Below, piece by piece: positions 52,632 to 60,388 of a stretch of DNA of 64,000 nt. The notes under the pieces were generated by a model. The model saw nothing but the letters and a program-made list of their open reading frames with translations. It had not been told where the DNA came from and did not search any database. The stretch covers positions 1-64,000 of the forward strand of contig CAJTNC010000017.1 of assembly GCA_910577955.1 (NCBI GenBank), given 5' to 3'. How positions within the stretch are numbered: position 1 is the stretch's first letter; the number at the start of each line of letters is the position of its first letter. Source of the DNA: an uncultured Lachnospiraceae bacterium (GTDB lineage Bacteria; Bacillota; Clostridia; Lachnospirales; Lachnospiraceae). A program made the translations under genes and the position numbers.

Positions 52632-53531
52632 TTGAAACGATTACTTCAGAAATTTATCACATGTGCCTGTATGGCGCTTATGCTGTTTGTCGGGCATGGT
52701 ATAACGGCAAACGCGGCAATTCTCTCTGATCTGTTCGATGCAGCCTATTATGCGAAGAAATATCCCGATGTGGTTGCTGCGTACGGGAACGATCCCAATG
52801 TGCTGTACAACCATTATGCGAACAAAGGTATCCACGAGGGACGTATCTCCGGCCCGCTTTTTAATGTGGTGGAATACAGAAAGCATAATCCGGATCTGGA
52901 AGGGATCTATGGCAATAACTGGGCTGCCTATGTGAATCAGTACCTGAACGAAGGGCTTAACGAAGGGCGTGTGGGCTATGGCGAAGAATTTGATGCGGCT
53001 TCCTATGCCAACAGATACTCCGACCTGAAAAATATATACGGTTACGACCTGAAAGGGCTCTATACTCACTATGTGACAAGCGGAAAAAAAGAGGGCAGGA
53101 GCGCTTCCTACGAACTGACCGAGAAGGAGAAAAGCGAAAATAAAAATAATAATGCCACGCAGGCGCTGAAGGGACATCTGGTGCCCAGAAAGGCAAGCCG
53201 CCTGTTTGCTATAGTCAACGAGGAGAGACGGGCGTGGGGTGTGCGCAATATCACATGGGATAACTCTCTGGCAGCCCTTGCAGAAACAAGAGTAATGGAA
53301 CTGCCGCTCAGATTTGATCATATCCGTCCAAATGGGGACAGCATTTACGAATACCGTGTTGACGAGGAAAATATAGCCATGTGGTACAGCGATCCGGAAG
53401 ATGTTCACAATACCATGATGAATGACTGGGTTTCCGGCAATATTATAATAGATCCCGGTCTTAAAAAAATCGGTATTGCCTGCTATGAGGTGGGAGGCGT
53501 ATATTACTGGTGTGAGTTGTTCAGAGAATAA
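52632..53531 (+). CDS. Secreted CAP-domain protein with three ~40-residue repeats
   Basis: A 299-residue protein with a cleavable signal peptide ending near TANA/A. Three tandem repeats follow, each starting FDAA/FNVV-x-Y and ending EGR (about 35-75, 76-116, 119-158; for example FDAAYYAKKYPDVVAAYG). The C-terminal ~120 residues are a CAP (CRISP/PR-1) domain: LFAIVNEERRAWGV, ALAETRVMEL and FDHIRPNG. No LPXTG, SLH or lipobox is seen, so it is likely released or held by the repeats. CAP proteins lack one clear activity. The start is TTG at 52632; promoter and terminator make it a single-gene unit. Confidence 0.78.
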   Translation: MKRLLQKFITCACMALMLFVGHGITANAAILSDLFDAAYYAKKYPDVVAAYGNDPNVLYNHYANKGIHEGRISGPLFNVVEYRKHNPDLEGIYGNNWAAYVNQYLNEGLNEGRVGYGEEFDAASYANRYSDLKNIYGYDLKGLYTHYVTSGKKEGRSASYELTEKEKSENKNNNATQALKGHLVPRKASRLFAIVNEERRAWGVRNITWDNSLAALAETRVMELPLRFDHIRPNGDSIYEYRVDEENIAMWYSDPEDVHNTMMNDWVSGNIIIDPGLKKIGIACYEVGGVYYWCELFRE

Positions 53532-53563
53532 AACCTTTCACGGATAATTTTATACTGATTTAG

Positions 53564-53603
53564 AAGAACTGCTGTAAAAATTCATTGTAGCAGTTCTTTT
53601 TTT
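53564..53603 (+). terminator. Rho-independent terminator after the CAP gene
   Basis: AAGAACTGCT (53564-53573) pairs perfectly with AGCAGTTCTT (53589-53598), with a 7-T run through 53603. Confidence 0.88.
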
Positions 53604-53673
53604 GTGCTATAGTTATATTATAAACAAATGCTGGGCATTACAATAAAAGCTATCAGTGACAGGAGGGCGGCAG

Positions 53674-54300
53674 ATGAACACGATTATTACAATAGGAAGA
53701 CAGTACGGTTCCGGCGGGAGAGAGATTGGCGAAAAACTGGCAAAGCGGTTGAATATTCCCTACTATGACAGGGAACTGCTCAGCAGGGCAGCAAAAGAAA
53801 GTGGTTTCTGTGAGGAAATGATAGAAAACCACGATGAACGTCCGACTAATTCTTTTCTGTACAATCTGGTGATGGATACCTATTCTTTCGGCTATAATTC
53901 CTCATCTTTTGTGGATATGCCGATCAGCCACAAGATCTTTTTGGCGCAGTTTGATACGATCAAGAAGATCGCGGACGAGGGAGCCTGTGTGATCGTAGGA
54001 AGATGCGCTGATTACGCACTGGCTGATTATCCTAACTGCGTTCATATTTTTATCCATGCAGATGAAGAACACAAGGTAAAACGTCTCATGGAAAAACACA
54101 ATATCTCGGAATCCAAAGCAAAAGAAACGATAAGCAAAAAAGATAAGCAGCGTCAAAGTTACTACAATTATTATTCCTCCAAAAAATGGGGACGCTCCGA
54201 TACCTATGATCTTTCCGTCAATTCCGCAAGACTCGGTATTGACGGTACCGTAAATCTTTTGGCACAATATGTGGAGGATGTGGAAAAAGAAAGGCAATAA
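53674..54300 (+). CDS. Cytidylate kinase-like family protein
   Basis: A 208-residue P-loop kinase of the Cytidylate_kin2 (AAA_26) family. The nucleotide loop is GRQYGSGGREIG (about 8-19), with YYDRELL, VIVGRCADY and HIFIHAD strands. True CMP kinases (Cmk) have a different lid; the substrate of this group is not certain. The start at 53674 has AGGAGGG 6 nt upstream; a GTG at 53656 lacks support. It ends in a terminator and is probably monocistronic. Confidence 0.85.
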   Translation: MNTIITIGRQYGSGGREIGEKLAKRLNIPYYDRELLSRAAKESGFCEEMIENHDERPTNSFLYNLVMDTYSFGYNSSSFVDMPISHKIFLAQFDTIKKIADEGACVIVGRCADYALADYPNCVHIFIHADEEHKVKRLMEKHNISESKAKETISKKDKQRQSYYNYYSSKKWGRSDTYDLSVNSARLGIDGTVNLLAQYVEDVEKERQ

Positions 54301-54324
54301 AATACAAATAAAAGAAATAATGTT

Positions 54325-54358
54325 TCCCCGGCTGTGACCAAATCAGTCGGGGATTTTT
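54325..54358 (+). terminator. Terminator after the kinase-like gene
   Basis: TCCCCGGCTG (54325-54334) pairs with CAGTCGGGGA (54344-54353), one G-U, followed by TTTTT. Its loop side holds a near-match (14 of 15) to the TGACY-N5-RGTCA palindrome. Confidence 0.8.
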
Positions 54359-54388
54359 AGTGTGACAGCAGTAGATTTCTGCATCTGG

Positions 54389-54422
54389 AACTATTCGCAA
54401 AAGAATAGTTTAACGAATAGTT
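54389..54422 (+). promoter_or_regulatory. Inverted and direct repeats of AACTATTC/GAATAGTT
   Basis: AACTATTCG (54389-54397) is the inverse of CGAATAGTT (54414-54422); GAATAGTT also occurs at 54403-54410. It overlaps a weak TTGATA at 54421. Confidence 0.4.
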
Positions 54423-54463
54423 GATAGGTATTTTATACATTTATACATTTTTACAGGGGATTT

Positions 54464-54517
54464 ATGACGTACAAGGCACGAACAACGGAAAAGCTATTTT
54501 GGATATGTTTACTGTGA
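54464..54517 (+). CDS. Possible 17-residue peptide
   Basis: ATG to TGA encodes MTYKARTTEKLFWICLL. AGGGGA lies 4-5 nt before the ATG, and a strong hairpin follows 10 nt after the stop. A weak TTGATA/TACATT promoter-like pair (54421-54449, 17-nt spacer) lies upstream. No homologue is known to me. The case is only structural, so chance cannot be excluded. Confidence 0.2.
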   Translation: MTYKARTTEKLFWICLL

Positions 54518-54526
54518 AGCACAAAT

Positions 54527-54566
54527 CGGCCGGTCTCAAAAAATTTTTATAATTTGAAACCGGCCG
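54527..54566 (-). terminator. Long hairpin downstream of the flotillin gene
   Basis: CGGCCGGTCTCAAA (54527-54540) pairs with TTTGAAACCGGCCG (54553-54566), 13 of 14 pairs. On the minus strand it follows the flotillin stop by ~44 nt. There is no strong T tract, so it may act on both strands or as an mRNA end stabiliser. Confidence 0.6.
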
Positions 54567-54609
54567 TCTGATTCGTTTTATATTATTATATTATTGTTTT
54601 TATAACCGT

Positions 54610-56214
54610 TTATTCCTGACCTTGTTCGGTTTGTGAGGAATCCCGGCCGCCGGCAATTTTAGCGCCTGCAAATCCGGCCAAAACGGAACTCAAATCGATT
54701 CCGGTGGATTCTTTCAAACCGTCTGTCACCTGATTCAGCGTATTCATAATATCCTTCATCAGTTTGGAGGAATTGCCGTCGCCATACATCGTGATCTTAT
54801 CTACTTTAGACAGCGGTTCCGCAATATTTTTAGCAATTTCAGGCATCGCTTTAAAGTACATTTCCAGCACGGCAGCTTCGCCCATCTGCTTCATGGCTTC
54901 CGCCTTCTTTTCAATACCTTCCGCCTCCGCAACAGCTTTTGCCTTGATCGCCTCGGCCTCTGCAAGACCTTTGCTTCTGATACCTTCCGCTTCCTGTTCC
55001 ATTGCGTATTTCCGCGCCTCGGCCGTTGCCTTCAAAGCCTCCGCCTCTTTTTCCCTCTCAAATTTTTCCGCCTCAGCATTTTTCTGGCGCTCAAATAACT
55101 GAGCCTCAGACTTTCTCTGGGTTTCGTAGAGGTTTGCATCGGATTCCTGTTGTTTTGCATATTTTTCGGCATCCGCCTGTTTTTTGACGGTAGCTTCCAG
55201 GGTTCGTTCCGTAAGTTCAACCTCTTTTTCTTTCAGAGCGATGGCTTTTTCCTGTCTGGCCAGATTTGCATCTGCAGTTGCAACTTCCACTGTTTTTCGC
55301 TCTGTCTCCTGCTGGATCTGATAGGCGGCATCTGCGATAGCTTTCTTGGTGTCCGCATCTTTCTGTAATTCTGCCTTGCGGATCGCCAAATCGTTTTCTT
55401 TTTGGGCAATCAGAGTCTCCGCATTGATTTGGGCTTCCTTGGCTTCCCTGTCCGCCTCCGCTTTGACAACTGCTTTTTCTTTCTGCGCTTTCGCAATAGC
55501 ATTTGCAATTTCCAGTTCGGAACTCACCTGTGCGTCATTCGCTTCCTTCTTTGCCTGCGCCTGCGCCTTTGCGATCTCTTTTTCACTTTCAGCTCTGGAA
55601 ATGGCCGCATTTTTCTGGATCTTGACGATGTTGTCAACACCCAGATTTTCGATAACGCCGTTGCCGTCCACAAAATTCTGGACATTGAAACTTACAATAT
55701 CAAGTCCCATCGCCGCGAGGTCCGGCTCAGCGTTCTCCTTTACCAGCGTTGCAAATTTCTGGCGGTCGCTCACCATTTCCTCCAGATTCATTTTGCCGAC
55801 GATCTCTCGCATATTGCCTTCTAAAACTTCTCTGGCTACCTGAGCTATGTATTCTGTAGGTTTATTCAGAAAATTCTGAGCCGCCAGATTGAGACGTTCC
55901 TCATTGTCGCTGATCTTTACATTTACTGCTGCATCCACTTTGATGTTGATATAGTCTGCCGTAGGCACCGCGCTTGAGGTTTTTACATCGATGGGGATCA
56001 GCTGCAGGTTTAACTCATCCTTTTTTTCGAGAAACGGGATCTTTAATCCCGCTTTACCGATCAGCACCTTCGGATTCTTTCTCAATCCCGAAATAATGTA
56101 CGCCGTATCCGGGGATGCTTTTACATAACCCGTTGCAAACAATATGATCACAGCTATTGCAATCATTGCAATCGGGATAACAGTTCCAAACATTCTAAAT
56201 AAATCGCCTAACAT
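54610..56214 (-). CDS. Flotillin-like SPFH-domain membrane protein
   Basis: A 534-residue scaffold protein. One N-terminal span (about 8-30) is followed by the SPFH/PHB domain (about 45-200) and a very long Ala/Glu/Lys-rich coiled coil (about 220-460), then a C-terminal oligomerisation region ending in ...SVLAGFAGAKIAG. It resembles YuaG/FloT-type flotillins, which organise membrane microdomains. No NfeD partner gene is next to it. AGAAAGGAG lies 8 nt before 56214; the ATG at 56265 is upstream of that SD. A stem-loop separates it from dtd. Confidence 0.88.
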   Translation of the reverse strand: MLGDLFRMFGTVIPIAMIAIAVIILFATGYVKASPDTAYIISGLRKNPKVLIGKAGLKIPFLEKKDELNLQLIPIDVKTSSAVPTADYINIKVDAAVNVKISDNEERLNLAAQNFLNKPTEYIAQVAREVLEGNMREIVGKMNLEEMVSDRQKFATLVKENAEPDLAAMGLDIVSFNVQNFVDGNGVIENLGVDNIVKIQKNAAISRAESEKEIAKAQAQAKKEANDAQVSSELEIANAIAKAQKEKAVVKAEADREAKEAQINAETLIAQKENDLAIRKAELQKDADTKKAIADAAYQIQQETERKTVEVATADANLARQEKAIALKEKEVELTERTLEATVKKQADAEKYAKQQESDANLYETQRKSEAQLFERQKNAEAEKFEREKEAEALKATAEARKYAMEQEAEGIRSKGLAEAEAIKAKAVAEAEGIEKKAEAMKQMGEAAVLEMYFKAMPEIAKNIAEPLSKVDKITMYGDGNSSKLMKDIMNTLNQVTDGLKESTGIDLSSVLAGFAGAKIAGGRDSSQTEQGQE

Positions 56215-56245
56215 AATTTTTTCTCCTTTCTGTCTTTCAATATTT

Positions 56246-56282
56246 ATTAAATGCCGGAAACACATCTGAACCGGTATTTAAT
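56246..56282 (-). promoter_or_regulatory. Stem-loop between dtd and the flotillin gene
   Basis: ATTAAATGCCGG (56246-56257) pairs with CCGGTATTTAAT (56271-56282), 12 bp with one G-U, loop 13 nt. No T run follows, so it may be an attenuator, processing site or weak terminator. Confidence 0.5.
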
Positions 56283-56287
56283 GCCAT

Positions 56288-56737
56288 TCAAAATAATTCC
56301 GCTGAATCCAACATGACTGTAAAGGGGCCTTCATTTGTAAAGGAAACTTTCATTTCTGCGCCGAATTCGCCTGTCCGGACATTCGTTCCCGTATCTTTGC
56401 ATTTTTCTATAATATAGTTGTACATTTCCTCAGCATGCTCAGCGGAGCCTGATCTTGTAAAGGAAGGTCTGTTTCCTTTACGGCAGTCCGCATACAGCGT
56501 AAACTGCGATACTAAAAGAAGACTTCCGCCGACCTGATCTAGGCTTAAATTGGTTTTTCCGTTTTCATCTTTAAAAATGCGCAGCCCCAACATCTTTTTG
56601 ATCATTTTATCTGCAATTTCTTTTGTGTCGGCATTTTCCACGCCGATCAACACCATATAGCCAAAAGGGATTGAGCCGGCTACACGCCCCTCTATCGATA
56701 CGGAGGCATCTGAGGCAATCTGTATCAAAAATTTCAT
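56288..56737 (-). CDS. dtd: D-aminoacyl-tRNA deacylase
   Basis: A 149-residue homodimeric editing enzyme that removes D-amino acids from tRNA. The SQFTLYAD motif (about 77-84) is intact; the second signature NxGPVT reads NEGPFT (about 135-140). The Gly-Pro that forms the cross-subunit chiral pocket is kept and only the Val is changed to Phe. AGGAG lies 8 nt before the start, 5 nt after the end of the AI-2E permease gene, so the pair is one operon. Confidence 0.93.
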   Translation of the reverse strand: MKFLIQIASDASVSIEGRVAGSIPFGYMVLIGVENADTKEIADKMIKKMLGLRIFKDENGKTNLSLDQVGGSLLLVSQFTLYADCRKGNRPSFTRSGSAEHAEEMYNYIIEKCKDTGTNVRTGEFGAEMKVSFTNEGPFTVMLDSAELF

Positions 56738-56742
56738 CTCGG

Positions 56743-58053
56743 TTACTCCTCGTTCTTTGTTCCTGTGCTTTCTTGTGCCGTTTCTGCTTGTGAATTATTT
56801 AACATTTCAGTCTCTTCCATTTGTATATACTCTTTTTCCACACTGATATACTTCAGCTTTTCGTAGTCATCCGTAAGGGTGGAAAGGGTCTTCTTTTTCA
56901 GGGACTTGTTCACAATATACTTAACCCCTGCATAAAATACCGCAAATAACGGTACGCCCACTACCATTCCGGCAATGCCCCACAATCCGCCGAACAGAGT
57001 AATGGAAAAAATGACCCAGAAGCCGGAAAGACCTGTGGATTCTCCTAGTATCTTCGGCCCGATCACATTGCCGTCGAGCTGCTGCAGCGCCAGAATGAAA
57101 ATAATAAAAGGAATACACTTCTTCGGTTCTGTCATCAAAATAAGCATTGCGCTTGGAATCGCGCCGATGTAAGGGCCGAAGAACGGAATGATATTCGTCA
57201 CACCCACGATCACGCTGATCAACACAGGATACGGCATCTTCAAAAGACTCGTCCCTGCGAAGCACAACACACCTATAATAGCTGAGTCCACGATCTTTCC
57301 GCCGAGAAATCCGATAAAAGTTTTATTGGCAAAACGGCATGCTCTGATGACCTGATTGGCTGTGTGACGCTCAAAAAGCGCGTAGCATATCTTCTTCGCC
57401 TGACTTATAAACTTCTCTTTCCCCGACAAGATATAGAGAGAAATGATCAGGCCGATCACAAAATTATACAGTGCCTTCAGAACTCCGATCATGCCCACAG
57501 AGGCGGAGCGGATCAGGCTGTTGAGCGTAGGCAGCACATTGTTGTCCAAAAAATTGTCCAAATCTTTTGAGTAAGCGGCAAGCATATCCTCAATGTATTT
57601 CTCTACTTCCGGATTATCTGCCAACAGCTTTTCCGTAAGAGAAATCAAATTATTGATGTAAGTCGGAAACCTCGTGATAATGCTCTGAATACTTGTGATC
57701 AACTGGGGAATAACGATCGCAAAAAATCCGTAAATAACGGTACCGATGACCAAAAAAGTTATCAGAAGCGAACCGGCGCGGATACGCTTTTTGATTTTCA
57801 TCGCTTTTACATTGATATGAGCCTTTCCGCACAGCGGATAGATAATCTTTACTTCTATCCAGTTCAGTACCGGCGTGGCGATAAAGGCGATGATCAGGCC
57901 GTCGATAACCGGCATGGCAATCCGCAGGACAGTGTTGAAGCCATTCCATATGCGGTCTCCCTTAAAGATCAGACACACAAAGCAGATCGCTAAAATCAGT
58001 ACGATCAACGCTGTCAGCCCCCATTTCATATACTTATTAGTAAATTTTTTCAT
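56743..58053 (-). CDS. AI-2E family transporter
   Basis: A 436-residue membrane protein with about eight spans and the family's NIIPFFGPYIGAIPSA segment. Members have been linked to autoinducer-2 export or to Na+/Li+ antiport; the substrate cannot be read from sequence. The extracytoplasmic loop between spans 2 and 3 is long and acidic (about 130-185). The C-terminal ~45 residues are hydrophilic. Transcribed from a good minus-strand promoter at 58111-58139, together with dtd. Confidence 0.85.
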   Translation of the reverse strand: MKKFTNKYMKWGLTALIVLILAICFVCLIFKGDRIWNGFNTVLRIAMPVIDGLIIAFIATPVLNWIEVKIIYPLCGKAHINVKAMKIKKRIRAGSLLITFLVIGTVIYGFFAIVIPQLITSIQSIITRFPTYINNLISLTEKLLADNPEVEKYIEDMLAAYSKDLDNFLDNNVLPTLNSLIRSASVGMIGVLKALYNFVIGLIISLYILSGKEKFISQAKKICYALFERHTANQVIRACRFANKTFIGFLGGKIVDSAIIGVLCFAGTSLLKMPYPVLISVIVGVTNIIPFFGPYIGAIPSAMLILMTEPKKCIPFIIFILALQQLDGNVIGPKILGESTGLSGFWVIFSITLFGGLWGIAGMVVGVPLFAVFYAGVKYIVNKSLKKKTLSTLTDDYEKLKYISVEKEYIQMEETEMLNNSQAETAQESTGTKNEE

Positions 58054-58110
58054 GCCGCCATACCCTCTTTCTTATCTGATATGTTGAAATATTCTTCTGC
58101 GCCTGCTATT

Positions 58111-58139
58111 ATTATAATAACAATGTGCTGCACTTGCAA
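58111..58139 (-). promoter_or_regulatory. Sigma-A promoter of the AI-2E/dtd operon
   Basis: TTGCAA (58139-58134), a 17-nt spacer, TATAAT (58116-58111) on the minus strand. The overlapping TATAAT at 58113-58118 on the plus strand could serve the divergent gene, but no good -35 is present. Confidence 0.68.
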
Positions 58140-58170
58140 CTTAAATTCTGAAGAAAGCAAAAAACGGATC

Positions 58171-58884
58171 ATGAAATTACAGCAATTATACAGTTACACG
58201 AGAAAAGCTATCGATGATTATCATATGATCTCCGAGGGAGACCACATTGCCATCGGGATATCCGGCGGTAAGGATTCCCTTGCTATGCTCTATGCTTTGA
58301 GCGGTTTGAAGCGCTTTTATCCGGCCGATTTCTCCCTGACCGCAGTGACGGTCGACCTCGGCTTTGAAAACCTGAATTTGGACCGGATACATGCTCTGTG
58401 CAGGGAGCTGGCGGTTCCCTATCACATTGTGACGACAGATATCGGAAAAATCATCTTTGAAGACAGAAAAGAGTCTTCCCCCTGCTCATTGTGTGCAAAA
58501 ATGCGAAAGGGAGCTCTGAATCAGGCTATGAAAGACTTAGGCTGCAACAAGGTTGCCTATGCCCATCACAAGGACGACGTGGTGGAGACTATGCTGCTTT
58601 CTCTTGTCTACGAGGGACGGTTTCATTGTTTTTCACCTGTGACTTATTTAGATCGGATGGATATGACGGTGATCAGGCCGTTGATCTATGTGCAGGAGGC
58701 GGATGTCATCGGATTTGTCAACAAGTACGACGTCCCCGTGGTGAAAAGTCCCTGCCCGGCGGACGGACATACAAAGCGGGAATACGCCCATCTGCTCCTT
58801 CAGCAGTTAAACCGCGAAAATCCCGGTGTGAAAGAACGGATGTTTCACGCGGTGCAGGACGCTCTGACGCAGTGGAAATTATAA
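58171..58884 (+). CDS. TtcA/TilS-like tRNA-modifying ATPase
   Basis: A 237-residue PP-loop (N-type ATP pyrophosphatase) protein. The PP-loop SGGKDSLAMLYAL is near residues 30-42; CSLC provides the CXXC pair, and AYAHHKDDVVETMLLSL and a later KSPCPADG follow. TtcA makes 2-thiocytidine in tRNA with an iron-sulfur cluster held by three cysteines, which the Cys residues here could supply. The start at 58171 (MKLQQLYSYTRKAI) fits the family; the ATG at 58081 would extend into the promoter. The SD is weak. The next gene starts 14 nt downstream. Confidence 0.85.
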   Translation: MKLQQLYSYTRKAIDDYHMISEGDHIAIGISGGKDSLAMLYALSGLKRFYPADFSLTAVTVDLGFENLNLDRIHALCRELAVPYHIVTTDIGKIIFEDRKESSPCSLCAKMRKGALNQAMKDLGCNKVAYAHHKDDVVETMLLSLVYEGRFHCFSPVTYLDRMDMTVIRPLIYVQEADVIGFVNKYDVPVVKSPCPADGHTKREYAHLLLQQLNRENPGVKERMFHAVQDALTQWKL

Positions 58885-58898
58885 AAAGGAAAAGATCT

Positions 58899-59948
58899 AT
58901 GAAATACTACGAGGAACTGGACAAAAAGAATATAGAGAAGATCAGGGAGATTCTCGGCACACTCCCCTCTTTCTGCAAAGCTTACTTTTACGAGATCGCG
59001 GACTACACTTCCACCCGCACAAGGCTTGCCTACGCCTATGATTTGAAAGTGTTTTTTGAATTTCTGCAAAAAAATAACGCCGTCTGCAGAAAGATGGAGA
59101 TGACAGAGATCCCTGTTTCCATATTGGACCGCGTCACGAAGGATGACATTCTGGAATATCTTGACTATATGACGCTCTATGACAAAGAGGGACGGGTGAT
59201 CATGAACAAAGAACGCGGAAAAGCCAGAAAGATTGCTTCCCTGCGCAGTTTTTACAATTATTTTTTCCGCAATGAAAAGATAGAAAAGAATCCCGCCGCC
59301 CTGATTCCGCTGCCAAAGCAGCACGAAAAAGAAATCATCCGCATGGAGCCGCAGGAGGTGGCAATTTTGCTGGAACAGGTAGAGCGCGGCGAAAAACTGA
59401 CAAAATCCCAGTTAAAATACCATAAGATCAATAAGGTGCGTGATATTGCCATTCTGACGCTCCTTCTCGGAACCGGTATCCGCGTGTCGGAGTGTGTGGG
59501 ATTGAATATCAACGATGTGGATCTGGATAACGGTGCTTTAATCGTGCACAGAAAGGGCGGATATGATGCCACGATCTATTTTGGATTTGAAGTGGAGACC
59601 GCTCTGCGGGACTATATGGAAAAACGTGAGGATATGATCCCTATGACGGGACATGAAGACGCGTTTTTTATCTCCATGCAGAATAAACGGATGGGGGTGC
59701 GCAGCGTGGAAAATATGGTGAAAAAGTACACCCGAAACGTGACCACATTGAAAAAGATCACCCCCCACAAGCTGCGCAGCACTTACGGCACTTCGCTCTA
59801 TAAAGAAACCGGTGATATTTACCTTGTAGCCAGCGTTCTTGGCCACAGCGATGTAAATACCACCAGAAAACACTACGCCGCCATCAGCGACGAGGAACGT
59901 ATGAAAGTGACCAACGCGGTCAAACTGCGCGGAGACCGGAATTTATAA
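58899..59948 (+). CDS. Xer-like tyrosine recombinase
   Basis: A 349-residue site-specific recombinase. The N-terminal SAM-like domain (about 1-130) and catalytic domain show the full set R195, K219, H290, R293, H316 and Y326 (GTGIRVSE, TPHKLRST, LGHSDVNTT, KHYAA). The size is above typical XerC/D (~300) because of N-terminal and loop additions (RMEPQEVAILL region). It is not next to phage or integron parts, and no att site is seen, so a housekeeping XerC-like role in dimer resolution is likely but not proven. AAAAAGGAAAAG precedes the ATG. The 3' end overlaps the opposing ACT gene by 6 nt. Confidence 0.87.
   Translation: MKYYEELDKKNIEKIREILGTLPSFCKAYFYEIADYTSTRTRLAYAYDLKVFFEFLQKNNAVCRKMEMTEIPVSILDRVTKDDILEYLDYMTLYDKEGRVIMNKERGKARKIASLRSFYNYFFRNEKIEKNPAALIPLPKQHEKEIIRMEPQEVAILLEQVERGEKLTKSQLKYHKINKVRDIAILTLLLGTGIRVSECVGLNINDVDLDNGALIVHRKGGYDATIYFGFEVETALRDYMEKREDMIPMTGHEDAFFISMQNKRMGVRSVENMVKKYTRNVTTLKKITPHKLRSTYGTSLYKETGDIYLVASVLGHSDVNTTRKHYAAISDEERMKVTNAVKLRGDRNL
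59908..59922 (+). promoter_or_regulatory. TGACY-N5-RGTCA palindrome near the recombinase 3' end
   Basis: TGACCAACGCGGTCA inside the recombinase gene, 26 nt before its stop. Fifth exact member of the set; it could be chance coding sequence. Confidence 0.3.
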
Positions 59949-60374
59949 TTTGCTTATCTCATCCTGCCCCACCAGCCTGATGCCGTTTTTTGTCAGTACA
60001 TCCACGGCCCTTTCATTGTCATTCACCCGCAGGATCATGTATGCCACATCTTTTCTGCTTGTGGTAAAGGCATAGGAATACTCCAGATTGATGCCGTTTT
60101 CTCCGAGCACCGACAGCGTGTTTAAAAGGCTGCCGGGCCTGTCTGGAATTTCAACGGCTAAAACCTTTGTTGCAGAACAGATATAGCCCGCATCTTTCAT
60201 CGTGCACATTGTATTGTAGACGTCGTCCACGATAATGCGAAGGATGCCGAAATCCGGCGTTTCCGCGATACACATCGCCCTCATATTGATGTTGTTTCCG
60301 GATAACACTTTGGCAAATGCCGCCAGTCCTCCCGGTTTGTTCTCCAAAAAAACGGATATCTGTTGTACAGTCAT
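59943..60374 (-). CDS. Tandem ACT-domain protein
   Basis: A 143-residue protein made of two ACT domains (about 5-68 and 72-137; ISVFLENKPGGLAAF and VLAVEIPDRPGSLLNTL). ACT domains bind amino acids and regulate. It lies directly after phenylacetate-CoA ligase, a pairing often seen beside indolepyruvate ferredoxin oxidoreductase genes, which are not in this window. GGGGGA lies 7 nt before the ATG at 60374; the upstream ATG at 60389 overlaps the ligase stop. The gene converges on the recombinase. Confidence 0.86.
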   Translation of the reverse strand: MTVQQISVFLENKPGGLAAFAKVLSGNNINMRAMCIAETPDFGILRIIVDDVYNTMCTMKDAGYICSATKVLAVEIPDRPGSLLNTLSVLGENGINLEYSYAFTTSRKDVAYMILRVNDNERAVDVLTKNGIRLVGQDEISKL

Positions 60375-60388
60375 TTTATGATCCCCCA

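Larger units (their letters stand above)
54301..54609. other. 309-bp gap with terminator, repeats and a possible tiny gene
   Basis: Holds a terminator (54325-54358), an inverted repeat (54389-54422), a possible 17-codon ORF (54464-54517) and a 14-bp-arm hairpin (54527-54566). No larger gene on either strand is supported. Confidence 0.7.

Noticed and set aside
55346..55843. Ser/Ala/Phe-rich plus-strand frame opposite the flotillin coiled coil
   Set aside because: A mirror of the Ala/Glu/Lys coding repeat; it has no independent start signals.
58899..59948. Integrase of a mobile element
   Set aside because: No att repeats, phage or transfer genes lie near; neighbours are core metabolism, so a Xer-type housekeeping role is simpler.
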